The notes under the pieces are model-generated. The model was not told where the DNA came from and ran no database searches. It worked only from the letters and a program-made list of their open reading frames with translations. From Spirosoma profusum (lineage in GTDB: Bacteria; Bacteroidota; Bacteroidia; Cytophagales; Spirosomataceae): a stretch of DNA of 64,000 nucleotides. Both the position numbers and the translations under genes were made by a program. Positions 8,834 to 17,372 of this stretch are shown here, piece by piece. Position 1 is the first letter of the stretch; each line of letters starts with the position of its first letter. Location: the NCBI RefSeq assembly GCF_014699005.1, contig NZ_JACWZY010000001.1:62001-126000 (forward strand), in the 5' to 3' direction.

Positions 8834-11242
8834 ATGACACGATTGCTCTATTCCATTATACTGGTATTCAATACGTTATCTATTGGTTTCGCCCAGACGC
8901 CTGCTACGTCAGCGAATTGGACAAATCAATACTGGCCTGCTCGCTGGATCGTACATCCGACGGCTCCCGTTCGGCAATATGGCATTTTTCACTTCCGCAA
9001 AGCCATTGACCTGACGCAGAAACCCGCTCGTTTCATCGTACACGTATCGGCCGATAACCGGTATCGGCTGTTTGTCAACGGGAAATCGGTTGCGTTGGGA
9101 CCGGCACGTAGTGACCTGCAAAACTGGAACTATGAAACGATAGATTTAGCCCCTTTTCTACAAGCCGGACGTAACGTTTTGGCCGCCCAGGTGTGGTACA
9201 TGGGCGATGGCGCTCCGTTTGCGCAGATGAGCTATCAGGTTGGTTTTCTGGTGCAGGGCAATACCGACGCCGAAAAAATTGCCAATACCGATGCAAGCTG
9301 GAAAGTGCTTCATAACGTAGCGTATTCGCCCATTAAAAACGACATCCCGAAGCTTCGAACCTATATTGTTGCTGGCGATGGTGATCGGGTAGATGCGGCA
9401 AAATATCCCTGGGGATGGGAGCAATCGAATTTTGACGACAAAGTCTGGGTGGCGGCTAAACCGTTCGGTTTTCCTACAAAACCGCGTGGTTTGGGTACTG
9501 ATGGAAACTGGGGTTTGGTACCACGTAGCATTCCGATGATGGAAGAAAGTGTGGTTCGGCTGGCAACCGTCCGACGTAGTGAAAATGCCAAAATGGATGC
9601 TACGTTCCTGCAAGGGAAAAGTCCTGTTACGGTTCCGGCCAACACAAAAGCTACTTTCATGCTCGACCAGAGCCACCTGACCAATGCTTATCCTGAGCTA
9701 ACTGTCAGTAAGGGAAAAGGGGCGGTCGTTACGTTGTCGTATGCCGAAGCGCTGATTGACGCGCAGGGTAAAAAAGGTAATCGAAACGACGTAGAAGGAC
9801 GTACCATGCGCGGCTTTGATGACCAATTTGTGGCCGATGGTAGCGAAAAACGGACTTTCCGGCCACTCTGGTTTCGAACGTACCGCTACCTGCAACTGAC
9901 CGTCGAAACTAAAGAGGAAGCCTTAACGCTGGACGATCTGGTGGGGCAGTTTACGGGCTATCCGTTTCAGGAGAAAGCACAATTTACGACCAGTGATAGT
10001 ACGTTGAAAAACCTTTGGAATGTGGGCTGGCGAACGGCTCGCTTGTGTGCGGGTGAGACGTATTACGACTGTCCCTATTACGAACAGCTGCAATACACCG
10101 GCGATACGCGCATTCAGTCCATGATTTCGCTCTACGTATCGGGCGACGACCGGCTCATGCGCAAAGCCATCATGGATTACGACCATAGCCGTTTCAACGA
10201 TGGACTAACGCAAAGTCGCTACCCATCGGCTGACTTTCAGGTGATTCCGACGTTTTCGCTGTTCTGGGTTTGCATGATTCATGATTACTGGATGCACCGG
10301 CAAGACGACGAATTCGTAAAATCAATGTTGCCGGGAATTTTGGGCGTATTGAATTGGCATGAGCAACGTGTCGCCAAAACCGGGCTAAACGGTCCGCTGG
10401 AGTGGTGGAATTTTGTCGATTGGTCGAAGTGGCAAAATGCGAAAGACGAAATTTCCGGGGGCGTTCCAAATGGGGCTCGTAAGGGCGGATCGAGTATTTT
10501 GTCGTTGCAACAAGCCTACACGTATTTCCGGGCGGCTGATTTACTGTCGCACTATGGTCAGAACGAGCGGGCGGAATATTACCGTGATCTGGGTCGCCGA
10601 TTGAACAAAACCGTGTATGCGCAATGCTGGGACGCCACAAAAGGTTTCTTCGCTGATACGCCTTTGATACCGGCCGGACAACCCGGAAAAAACAGCTACA
10701 GTCAGCACGCCAATATTCTGGCGGTACTCACCAACGCCGTTCCAGTTGAGCAACAGGCCGCTTTGTTGCAGAAAACCATAGCTGATACGTCGCTGACGCA
10801 GGCTACGTTTTATTTTAAATTTTACCTGTTTGAAGCCCTTAAAAAAACCGGGCTGGGCGATCAATTCATTGCTCAGCTCAAACCCTGGCGTGACATGCTT
10901 GCTATTGGCCTCACTACGTTCGCTGAAAATCCGGAGCCGACACGTTCCGACTGCCACGCCTGGAGTGCCTCGCCTTTGTACGAATTTCTGTCGATAACCT
11001 GTGGCATTCGACCCGGTGAGCCTGGTTTTAAAGCGGTACGTATCGAACCATTTTTGGGAGACTTGACCACCGTAGAAGGTAAAATGCCACATCCGCTGGG
11101 CGAGATTGCCGTGCAGTTTCAGAAAACGCCATCGGGTGGATTAACCGGTAACGTAACACTCCCCGCCAATTTACCCGGTACGTTACGTTGGAAAGGTAAA
11201 TCAATCCCGCTTAAGGCTGGCAAACAGGCTGTTAATTTGTGA
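8834..11242 (+). CDS. Secreted alpha-L-rhamnosidase-like protein (GH78 fold)
   Basis: A signal peptide (cleavage near residue 20, G-F-A-Q) is followed by N-terminal beta-sandwich domains (about 25-380), the (alpha/alpha)6-barrel catalytic domain (about 385-720) and a C-terminal beta domain (about 725-802). The barrel carries the family hallmark Y-D-C-P-Y-Y-E-Q-L-Q-Y-T-G-D near residue 412. Compared with the common D-C-P-x-R-D-E-R-x-G-W-T-G-D form, one Asp is replaced, which places the protein in a divergent subfamily. These enzymes release L-rhamnose from plant or bacterial polysaccharides in the periplasm or outside the cell. The GntR gene convergent to it may control it. Length is normal. 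Confidence 0.85.
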   Translation: MTRLLYSIILVFNTLSIGFAQTPATSANWTNQYWPARWIVHPTAPVRQYGIFHFRKAIDLTQKPARFIVHVSADNRYRLFVNGKSVALGPARSDLQNWNYETIDLAPFLQAGRNVLAAQVWYMGDGAPFAQMSYQVGFLVQGNTDAEKIANTDASWKVLHNVAYSPIKNDIPKLRTYIVAGDGDRVDAAKYPWGWEQSNFDDKVWVAAKPFGFPTKPRGLGTDGNWGLVPRSIPMMEESVVRLATVRRSENAKMDATFLQGKSPVTVPANTKATFMLDQSHLTNAYPELTVSKGKGAVVTLSYAEALIDAQGKKGNRNDVEGRTMRGFDDQFVADGSEKRTFRPLWFRTYRYLQLTVETKEEALTLDDLVGQFTGYPFQEKAQFTTSDSTLKNLWNVGWRTARLCAGETYYDCPYYEQLQYTGDTRIQSMISLYVSGDDRLMRKAIMDYDHSRFNDGLTQSRYPSADFQVIPTFSLFWVCMIHDYWMHRQDDEFVKSMLPGILGVLNWHEQRVAKTGLNGPLEWWNFVDWSKWQNAKDEISGGVPNGARKGGSSILSLQQAYTYFRAADLLSHYGQNERAEYYRDLGRRLNKTVYAQCWDATKGFFADTPLIPAGQPGKNSYSQHANILAVLTNAVPVEQQAALLQKTIADTSLTQATFYFKFYLFEALKKTGLGDQFIAQLKPWRDMLAIGLTTFAENPEPTRSDCHAWSASPLYEFLSITCGIRPGEPGFKAVRIEPFLGDLTTVEGKMPHPLGEIAVQFQKTPSGGLTGNVTLPANLPGTLRWKGKSIPLKAGKQAVNL

Positions 11243-11261
11243 ATTTTGGAAAAGTCGACAT

Positions 11262-11370
11262 GTTGCTGACGCTTAGGGCTTCGACAAGCTTAGCCTGACG
11301 GGCAACTTAAAATCTACGGATCAAGCTTGACTGTCAGGCTGAGCCTGTCGAAGCCCTAAGCGTCAGCAAC
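11262..11370. repeat. 38-bp inverted repeat between convergent genes
   Basis: The arms 11262-11299 and 11333-11370 match at 36 of 38 positions as reverse complements, with a 33-nt spacer. It sits between the 3' ends of the rhamnosidase and GntR genes, where it can form a strong hairpin in both transcripts. The arm holds the block GCTTCGACAGGCTCAGCCTG, which I recall as a frequent intergenic repeat in Bacteroidota. Confidence 0.85.
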
Positions 11371-11421
11371 ACACTATTAACCAAGGTGATAATCTGATAT
11401 TTACCTGCAATCTATGTTAAA

Positions 11422-12504
11422 TCACAGCGACCCGCGACGTATCATGTAGAAAGGGTTCTTGACTTTGATACGTTTGTGGTCGAGCAGGAGGGAAGCGGCT
11501 GTGTAGCCCATCGCTTCAAAATCGGTTGTGACGACCGTGATATTGAGGAGTTCTTTCAGCGTGGTTTCGTTGAAGGAAATGATGCCGATTTCCTGTCCGA
11601 GTTCGTAATTCGACTGGCGTGCTTTTTTGACCAGTTCCGACAAATCGGTTTCTTCGACCACTACATAGGCTGTGCCCGGTTGAAGTTGCTCGTTCAGGGC
11701 ATTTTCCTTGATGGCAAATTCTTTGTCGTAATTCACACAGAATGAGCGAAATCCGTGCATCGTCTCCGTGCAGTAATTGCCGTCGCTGGGCAGCATGAGT
11801 ACCATTCTGTTGTATTTACTCAACAAATCCTGCGCGTTTTCGAGTGCATCGCAAATGTCTTTGTCGAATTTCTGATGCACACTGAGGGGCGATCCATTTA
11901 ATTCGGGTACGTCTTTATCGAGTAGCACCAGTTCATCCGACGGAATCCGTTCAAGCACTTTCATGTAATTTGCTTTGTCCAGATCCTGTGTAAAGTGGGG
12001 CATCACTACGTAGTAATTGTATTTCCCCAGGTTTTTCTCAATAATTTCCTGAAAATGATACGCACTATAATGATGTATCTGTAGGTCGACGGTCGCATGG
12101 TCACCTAAAGCCTTCAGAAATGAGTAATAAATAATTTTTTTGTAAGAGCTTAATTTGTTGAAAATCAACAGAATCTTCAGCTTTGGCGCTACGTTCACCT
12201 GAACATAATAGCCTTTCCCCTGAACCGAAATAATGTAACCCAGTTCCCGGAGTTCCCGATACGCTTTTTCGACGGTATCACGCGCCAGATAGTACTCAAC
12301 GCTCAGTTCACTGATCGACGGTAACTGCTCGTTGTTTTTCAGAACACCCCGTTCAATATCGGTAATAACCGACTGTACAATCTGTTTGTACTTCGGCGTC
12401 TTGTCTTTGGGGTTAAATTGAAGTTTATAAAGCGGGGCTGATGTATATACGTCAACAAAATCGTGTTCCTGCCGACGGGATTGGGAAGTGGATTTAGCTA
12501 ACAT
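11422..12504 (-). CDS. GntR-family transcriptional regulator with sugar-binding-like domain
   Basis: A GntR winged helix-turn-helix occupies about residues 35-105 (P-K-Y-K-Q-I-V, then L-P-S-I-S-E-L and A-R-D-T-V-E-K-A-Y-R-E-L). The C-terminal 240 residues look like a LacI/periplasmic-binding-protein type effector domain, so this is an AraR-like combination. Regulators of this build in Bacteroidota respond to sugars and control neighbouring catabolic operons; the rhamnosidase is the nearest candidate target. Two palindromes upstream of the start (12575-12588 and 12633-12650) are candidate operators. The start ATG is followed by a polar 30-residue extension. Confidence 0.9.
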   Translation of the reverse strand: MLAKSTSQSRRQEHDFVDVYTSAPLYKLQFNPKDKTPKYKQIVQSVITDIERGVLKNNEQLPSISELSVEYYLARDTVEKAYRELRELGYIISVQGKGYYVQVNVAPKLKILLIFNKLSSYKKIIYYSFLKALGDHATVDLQIHHYSAYHFQEIIEKNLGKYNYYVVMPHFTQDLDKANYMKVLERIPSDELVLLDKDVPELNGSPLSVHQKFDKDICDALENAQDLLSKYNRMVLMLPSDGNYCTETMHGFRSFCVNYDKEFAIKENALNEQLQPGTAYVVVEETDLSELVKKARQSNYELGQEIGIISFNETTLKELLNITVVTTDFEAMGYTAASLLLDHKRIKVKNPFYMIRRGSL

Positions 12505-12574
12505 ATTAGGATTTGATTATGGATTATTCTCCGACGTGCCTGGTTTAACAGTACTACGTTATTTCGAAAGAGTG

Positions 12575-12588
12575 TTACAAGCTTGTAA
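12575..12588. promoter_or_regulatory. Perfect 14-bp palindrome, candidate GntR operator
   Basis: TTACAAGCTTGTAA lies about 70 bp upstream of the GntR start and is a perfect palindrome. GntR regulators bind such inverted repeats and often control their own gene. This is a position and symmetry argument only. Confidence 0.4.
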
Positions 12589-12632
12589 AGAATAACACAG
12601 ATAAAGAAGAAAATATCCAATTTATTTATGCA

Positions 12633-12650
12633 AACGTTACCGATAACGTT
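12633..12650. promoter_or_regulatory. Second palindrome, AACGTTA-N4-TAACGTT
   Basis: The 7-bp arms are perfectly complementary and flank CCGA. The site lies about 130 bp upstream of the GntR start, within a 288-bp gap (12505-12792) that holds no gene. It resembles the general form of sugar-repressor operators. Confidence 0.35.
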
Positions 12651-12792
12651 GCCGAAAAGGATAAAAGCCAGAATGTTTATGAAAAATTATATGAAAAGTT
12701 GCTTAAAAAGGGTAAAGAGTGATTTAAAATTTAGAGGTAATATCGATGCGAATTGGATTTATCTCAGAAAAATGCGTGGCTAATTCGCTACC

Positions 12793-13200
12793 CTACGGGA
12801 GTTTGTACCATTGAATATTCTTTAACGGAGCCCGTCGGGGCGATACAGTCACTTGCGCCGACTGTGGGCCATAGTGTTTCTCCAGATAATCGAGCACTAC
12901 TTTTTCTGATTCGCCTAAATCCCAAAGTTTGTGGTATTTCTGCATCCAACGGATGCGCTCCACCCAGCCATCTCGCGTAAAACGATGCTGTAAAATAAGT
13001 TTGGATGAATGGCAGGCTGTGCATTGTGCTTTCACCATCGTCAAACTGGGGTCGATGGCTAGCCCGCTTTCGGGGTCAGTTTTTACCGTATCAATTACTA
13101 CGTTGGACGTAGCGGGTTGCTGAAGCGGTGACGTAGTTTGGAAACTAAGCATCGCTATAGACACAAGCCCAATAAAAAAACTAAGTGTTATTACTTTCAT
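12793..13200 (-). CDS. Periplasmic monohaem cytochrome c, likely electron-accepting partner of the Mo enzyme
   Basis: The 135-residue product starts with an N-terminal signal segment (K-V-I-T-L-S-F-F-I-G-L-V-S-I-A-M-L) and has one haem-binding motif C-T-A-C-H (C60, C63, H64). I chose the ATG at 13200 because it gives a clean signal peptide and lies 14 bp after the stop of the molybdopterin enzyme gene; a longer frame would overlap that gene. Pairing of a sulfite-oxidase-type enzyme with a small cytochrome is the SorAB arrangement, in which electrons from sulfite oxidation pass to cytochrome c. An axial Met ligand is plausible at the M in R-I-R-W-M-Q-K. The partner role is inference from position. 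Confidence 0.85.
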   Translation of the reverse strand: MKVITLSFFIGLVSIAMLSFQTTSPLQQPATSNVVIDTVKTDPESGLAIDPSLTMVKAQCTACHSSKLILQHRFTRDGWVERIRWMQKYHKLWDLGESEKVVLDYLEKHYGPQSAQVTVSPRRAPLKNIQWYKLP

Positions 13201-13214
13201 GTCAATGCTACGTG

Positions 13215-14450
13215 CTAAGTGGCTTTTATGGCAATTCGGTGGCAGGCGTTGTTCAGATAACCACCTGGGTTCCACTGGGGAATGACCATGGGTTGTGATG
13301 CTCCGCTACTGTCTGTAGCCCGCACCCAGACTTCGTAATAACCTGGCTTCGGAAAATTGATGTTGGCGTTCCAGTGCTGCCAGGCCAGCCGATTTTTGGG
13401 AGTTGCTACGTTCGCTTTCTGCCAGGTTGCGCCATAATCGATAGACGTATGCACTTCAGCCACCGAACGATCTCCTGCCCAGGCATGACCACGTAACGCC
13501 AGTGATTTTGTTACGTCGAACATGGCGCCCGTTTGTGGATAGGTGATCAAAGATTTTACGGGCATCGACTCGATGATTCGGAAATTTTCGGGCGTTTCGG
13601 CCAGTTTTTCACCCGGTTGTACCGGACGTATTGGTAGCCGGTAACTGTGTCCTTCCATCTTGGCGCCGTCGTGCTCTTTGTTACGTATTGCAATGGTATG
13701 CAGCCACTTACCCGATACAGAAGCTGGCCAGCCGCCAATAACCAGACGTAGCGGATAGCCGTGAGCGAGCGGAATATCTTTGCCATTTACAGCCCAGGCA
13801 ATCAGGGTTTCGTTTTCCAGTGCTTTCTTGATGGGCACGCCCCGCGAAATGGCTACTTTGGTCGGGTCCTGGCTCAGATGCGGGTCTTTTCCGTAATAAC
13901 CGATGTAAACGGCATCATCTTTCAGGCCCACGTCGGCCAGAATGTCTTTCAGACGAACACCCGTCCATTCGGCACAACTGACGGCTCCCTGATCCCACGG
14001 ATTTCCGGTGGTTTGCGGCTCAAATCCAGAGCGGCCATTTCCGCCACATTCCAGCACCAGTTGATACGTATGCGGGGTGAAGCGTTTTTTCAAATCGGCC
14101 AGTGAGTAGGTTTTTGGCGCTTTTACCGACTCGCCATTAATGGTCAATGTCCAGGTTGCCGGATTAATCGGTTCAGATGGTATCAGGCCGTTGTTGCGGA
14201 TAAACATTTTTTCGACGGGCGTAACGGCATCGTCCAGAAAATGAATAGGTGACTCTACGTTCCAGGGCTTATCGCCCAGCACTTTCATGCCTGCAACTTT
14301 GTCTTTCAGTGGGTCATAATCGAAGGCCAGCGGTACGTAGTGCTGAGGTATTTTATCGGCAAATGCAATGTCGGTGCCTGCCCAGACACTTAAAGCTGCC
14401 AGAACACTCTTCTGCAAAAATCCCCGTCGGTCGTGAAAGTTGCTTATCAC
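13215..14450 (-). CDS. Periplasmic molybdopterin oxidoreductase, sulfite oxidase/SorA type
   Basis: The protein begins with a twin-arginine signal (D-R-R-G-F-L-Q-K), followed by the oxidoreductase molybdopterin-binding domain (about residues 85-260) and a Mo-co dimerisation domain (about 290-405). The cofactor-ligating Cys is C135 in E-C-G-G-N-G-R-S-G-F. The order molybdopterin domain plus dimerisation domain, without a haem b5 domain, fits bacterial sulfite dehydrogenases. Export is by Tat after cofactor loading. The cytochrome gene follows by 14 bp on the same strand. Nitrate- or methionine-sulfoxide-type relatives cannot be fully excluded, but they are less likely. Confidence 0.88.
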   Translation of the reverse strand: MISNFHDRRGFLQKSVLAALSVWAGTDIAFADKIPQHYVPLAFDYDPLKDKVAGMKVLGDKPWNVESPIHFLDDAVTPVEKMFIRNNGLIPSEPINPATWTLTINGESVKAPKTYSLADLKKRFTPHTYQLVLECGGNGRSGFEPQTTGNPWDQGAVSCAEWTGVRLKDILADVGLKDDAVYIGYYGKDPHLSQDPTKVAISRGVPIKKALENETLIAWAVNGKDIPLAHGYPLRLVIGGWPASVSGKWLHTIAIRNKEHDGAKMEGHSYRLPIRPVQPGEKLAETPENFRIIESMPVKSLITYPQTGAMFDVTKSLALRGHAWAGDRSVAEVHTSIDYGATWQKANVATPKNRLAWQHWNANINFPKPGYYEVWVRATDSSGASQPMVIPQWNPGGYLNNACHRIAIKAT

Positions 14451-14652
14451 TGATTCTTAGTAGTTTATTGAATGATTATGCTTCGTGGCACCGCATTTAG
14501 GCAACGTAACGTAGTGCTGGCTACAAAAGTAACGCTAGCTGACGCACATATCTGTACTTCATAAACCAGTAAATTTTGCATTTCTACTAAATTACCTGTG
14601 TAATAGAAGCGAGGCTTTTATTAATTTGGGGCTTCATTTCCCCTAACCCATC

Positions 14653-15051
14653 ATGGCTAAAAATACCATCCGGCGGCCTCCTCAGCCTGCGCCCCAGAAA
14701 AAGCAACGGCGTCGGCTTCAACTGGCTACGTGGCTAAACGATTTTATTGGCCTCGACCGGCTTTTCGGTGAAGATAATGCCTGGCCCATTCGCTACATCG
14801 ACCGGATTTTGTGGGTTACCGGCTTACTGATCATTTATATCTTCCTGAATCACAACGCCGAGCGACTGGTTCGGCGCATTCAACGTGCCAAAAACCAGAC
14901 CGACGAATTGCGGGCACAAGCCACCGTTTTACAGGCCGATTTCGACAAAAGTGGAAAGCAGTCCGAGATTAGTAAGCGCGTAGCCGAATTAGGTATTGCC
15001 GATAGCCAGACACCACCCCATAAAATCGTAGTGAAATCAGATGAATATTAA
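14653..15051 (+). CDS. ftsL: FtsL-like division protein
   Basis: This 132-residue bitopic protein has a basic, proline-rich cytoplasmic N-terminus, one membrane helix (about residues 55-73, I-L-W-V-T-G-L-L-I-I-Y-I-F-L) and a periplasmic coiled coil (about 75-120). Sequence identity to FtsL is always low; the call rests on topology and position immediately upstream of ftsI, with an 11-bp overlap. It would form the FtsQLB complex that activates septal peptidoglycan synthesis. The usual dcw leaders mraZ and rsmH are missing upstream; a sulfite dehydrogenase locus occupies that place. Confidence 0.8.
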   Translation: MAKNTIRRPPQPAPQKKQRRRLQLATWLNDFIGLDRLFGEDNAWPIRYIDRILWVTGLLIIYIFLNHNAERLVRRIQRAKNQTDELRAQATVLQADFDKSGKQSEISKRVAELGIADSQTPPHKIVVKSDEY

Positions 15052-17170
15052 ACAGGACATCATTGAACGTGCCAACCACATCTTTTACATCGTGATTGTG
15101 CTGGCTATGACCGTCATTGTGCGGCTGCTGTATGTGCAATATTTTCACACGGATAAAAAAGGCCGGCCCTGGCGCGCGCATGTCGAAGCAACGGTTATTC
15201 AGCGTGATACGATTCGGGCCATGCGCGGGAAGATTTACGCGCTCAACGACAATCTGCTGGCTACGTCGCTGCCTACCTACGTCGTTGGGATAGACCCGAT
15301 GTTGGCTAAAAAAGAATATTACAAAGACAAACTCGATTCGCTTTCAACAATTCTGGCCCGGATTTTTCGGGAACGTACTGCTTATGGGTATAAGGAGTTG
15401 ATTAATGATGCCCGCCAACGCAAACGACGCTACGTTCTGTTAAGTCGTCGGCGCATTACGTTTCAGGAGCGACAGGAACTGCTGAAATGGCCTTTCTTCC
15501 GATCGACGTCAAAGGTGGCGGCTCGCGGGGGTGTGCTACGTCCTCATTACGAACGCTACCATCCATTTGGGCAGATGGCTGAACGTACCATCGGTAACCT
15601 CGACGCCAAAACCAATCGGGGGCTAATTGGGCTGGAAGCTAGTTTTCAGCCGGAATTGGCCGGCAAAAATGCTGTTGGGCGGGTGGAAGTACTGGCCGGT
15701 GGCGTGCGTAAACCGGTGAACGACGGCCCTGATATGACGCCGGAGCCGGGCATGGATTTATACACAACAATTGACGTTAATTTTCAGGATATTGCCGAGT
15801 CATCGTTACGTTCGGCGCTGGAAAAATATAAGGCTGCCAAAGGTTGTGTGATTGTGATGGAGGTAGCTACTGGTGAAATCCGCGCTATTGCCAACCTGAC
15901 GAAACGGGGCCGTGGCGACGGACCGGATTACTACGTCGAAAATTTTAACCATGCACTATCCGAACGTACTGATCCTGGCTCTACGTTCAAGCTGGCAACT
16001 ATGATGGCGTTGCTTGAAGAAAAAGCCATCTCGCTCAATCAATTGGTAGCCACAGGCGGAGGTTCTACGACGTATCATGGTCTTGGTATTCATGATGCGA
16101 AACGGGGGGGGGCCGGTACCATTACAGCCCGGCAGGTTTTTGAGAAATCGTCGAACGTGGGTACGCACCTGCTCATGAAGAGTTATTTCTATAGCCGACC
16201 TAAACTGTACTGCCAGTATCTGGGCAAGTTTCACCTGACTCAGCCGACAGGTATTCACATGAAAGGCGAAGCCACGCCCATCGTGCGAAATCCGGATATG
16301 AAAGGCTGGAGCAGTGTCTCGTTAACGTCGATGTCGTATGGCTACGAGATGCAGATAACCCCTTTACAAATGCTGGCGTTCTACAATGCCGTGGCCAACG
16401 GAGGCCGCTGGGTGCGTCCGATGCTGGTGAAACAGATTAAACGTGGTGATGAGCTAATTGAGGATAACAAACCGTATACACTTTCCGAAACAATCTGTTC
16501 CAGAGAAACCGCTCGGCTGGCTCAGTCGCTGCTGCGCGGTGTAGTGGTAGAAGGAACGGCCAAGCATATCAATAATCCACACTATGCGATTGCTGGTAAG
16601 ACCGGAACGGCTCAGAAAATCATAAACGGACGTTATCAGGTTGGTAAATATTACACCTCGTTTATCGGGTATTTTCCGGCCGATAAACCAAAATACAGCA
16701 TGATTACGGTGGTCGATACGCCACAGGGTGATAACATTGATTTGCTGTACGCTGGCGCCGTATCGGCTCCTGTGTTCAAGGCCGTTGCTGACCGGATTGT
16801 GGCGTCGGACATAAAAATGCATGCACCAATGCGGGCTAATCCATCGAAGCCAGTTTCGACAACGGGTATGCTGGCGGGTTATGCCAATGATTTACAGACC
16901 ATTAGTTCTACTCTGAACCTGGCCGAAGAGCCTTCGACGGATGGTTGGGTGGAATCGTCTGGAAATGGCCACTGGAAATCACGCCAAACCCGCACAGACC
17001 AAGTGCCCGACGTACGTGGGCTCAGCCTGCGCGACGCTGTTTATCTGCTCGAAAATCGCGGTTTCCGTGTTTCGATTGAAGGGCATGGAAAAGTGAAAGA
17101 ACAATCCGTCTCGCCGGGAATAGGCATTGCTAACGTAGCAGGTCGGGCTATCAATTTGAAGCTTGGGTAG
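15041..17170 (+). CDS. ftsI: FtsI/PBP3, septal peptidoglycan transpeptidase with PASTA domain
   Basis: An N-terminal membrane anchor (about residues 15-35) is followed by a PBP dimerisation domain (about 45-210) and a transpeptidase domain (about 245-580). Active-site motifs are S314-T-F-K317, S-S-N near residue 371 and K-T-G-T near 525. A PASTA domain (V-P-D-V-R-G-L-S-L) closes the protein at about 655-709. The enzyme cross-links septal peptidoglycan. The frame overlaps ftsL by 11 bp. PASTA domains on division PBPs are common in this phylum. Confidence 0.95.
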   Translation: MNIKQDIIERANHIFYIVIVLAMTVIVRLLYVQYFHTDKKGRPWRAHVEATVIQRDTIRAMRGKIYALNDNLLATSLPTYVVGIDPMLAKKEYYKDKLDSLSTILARIFRERTAYGYKELINDARQRKRRYVLLSRRRITFQERQELLKWPFFRSTSKVAARGGVLRPHYERYHPFGQMAERTIGNLDAKTNRGLIGLEASFQPELAGKNAVGRVEVLAGGVRKPVNDGPDMTPEPGMDLYTTIDVNFQDIAESSLRSALEKYKAAKGCVIVMEVATGEIRAIANLTKRGRGDGPDYYVENFNHALSERTDPGSTFKLATMMALLEEKAISLNQLVATGGGSTTYHGLGIHDAKRGGAGTITARQVFEKSSNVGTHLLMKSYFYSRPKLYCQYLGKFHLTQPTGIHMKGEATPIVRNPDMKGWSSVSLTSMSYGYEMQITPLQMLAFYNAVANGGRWVRPMLVKQIKRGDELIEDNKPYTLSETICSRETARLAQSLLRGVVVEGTAKHINNPHYAIAGKTGTAQKIINGRYQVGKYYTSFIGYFPADKPKYSMITVVDTPQGDNIDLLYAGAVSAPVFKAVADRIVASDIKMHAPMRANPSKPVSTTGMLAGYANDLQTISSTLNLAEEPSTDGWVESSGNGHWKSRQTRTDQVPDVRGLSLRDAVYLLENRGFRVSIEGHGKVKEQSVSPGIGIANVAGRAINLKLG

Positions 17171-17372
17171 GTGGCCCGGTCAGCATGACAAAAACGGATG
17201 AATAGCTTCATTATAGCGTGATTGAAACGGCGGTGATGTGTACTACGTTACAAAGAAATCGACGGACGAAAAAGGCTTTTGTAACCTATCAATCCGGTTT
17301 CAGATTAGGCAATTCCACTCGTAAACCGTTTTTTTACAGCCGAAAAACGGACGTATCGTCTGTTCTATAGGT

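Noticed and set aside
9158-9676. 172-residue minus-strand frame
   Set aside because: Antisense to the rhamnosidase gene; no recognisable features.
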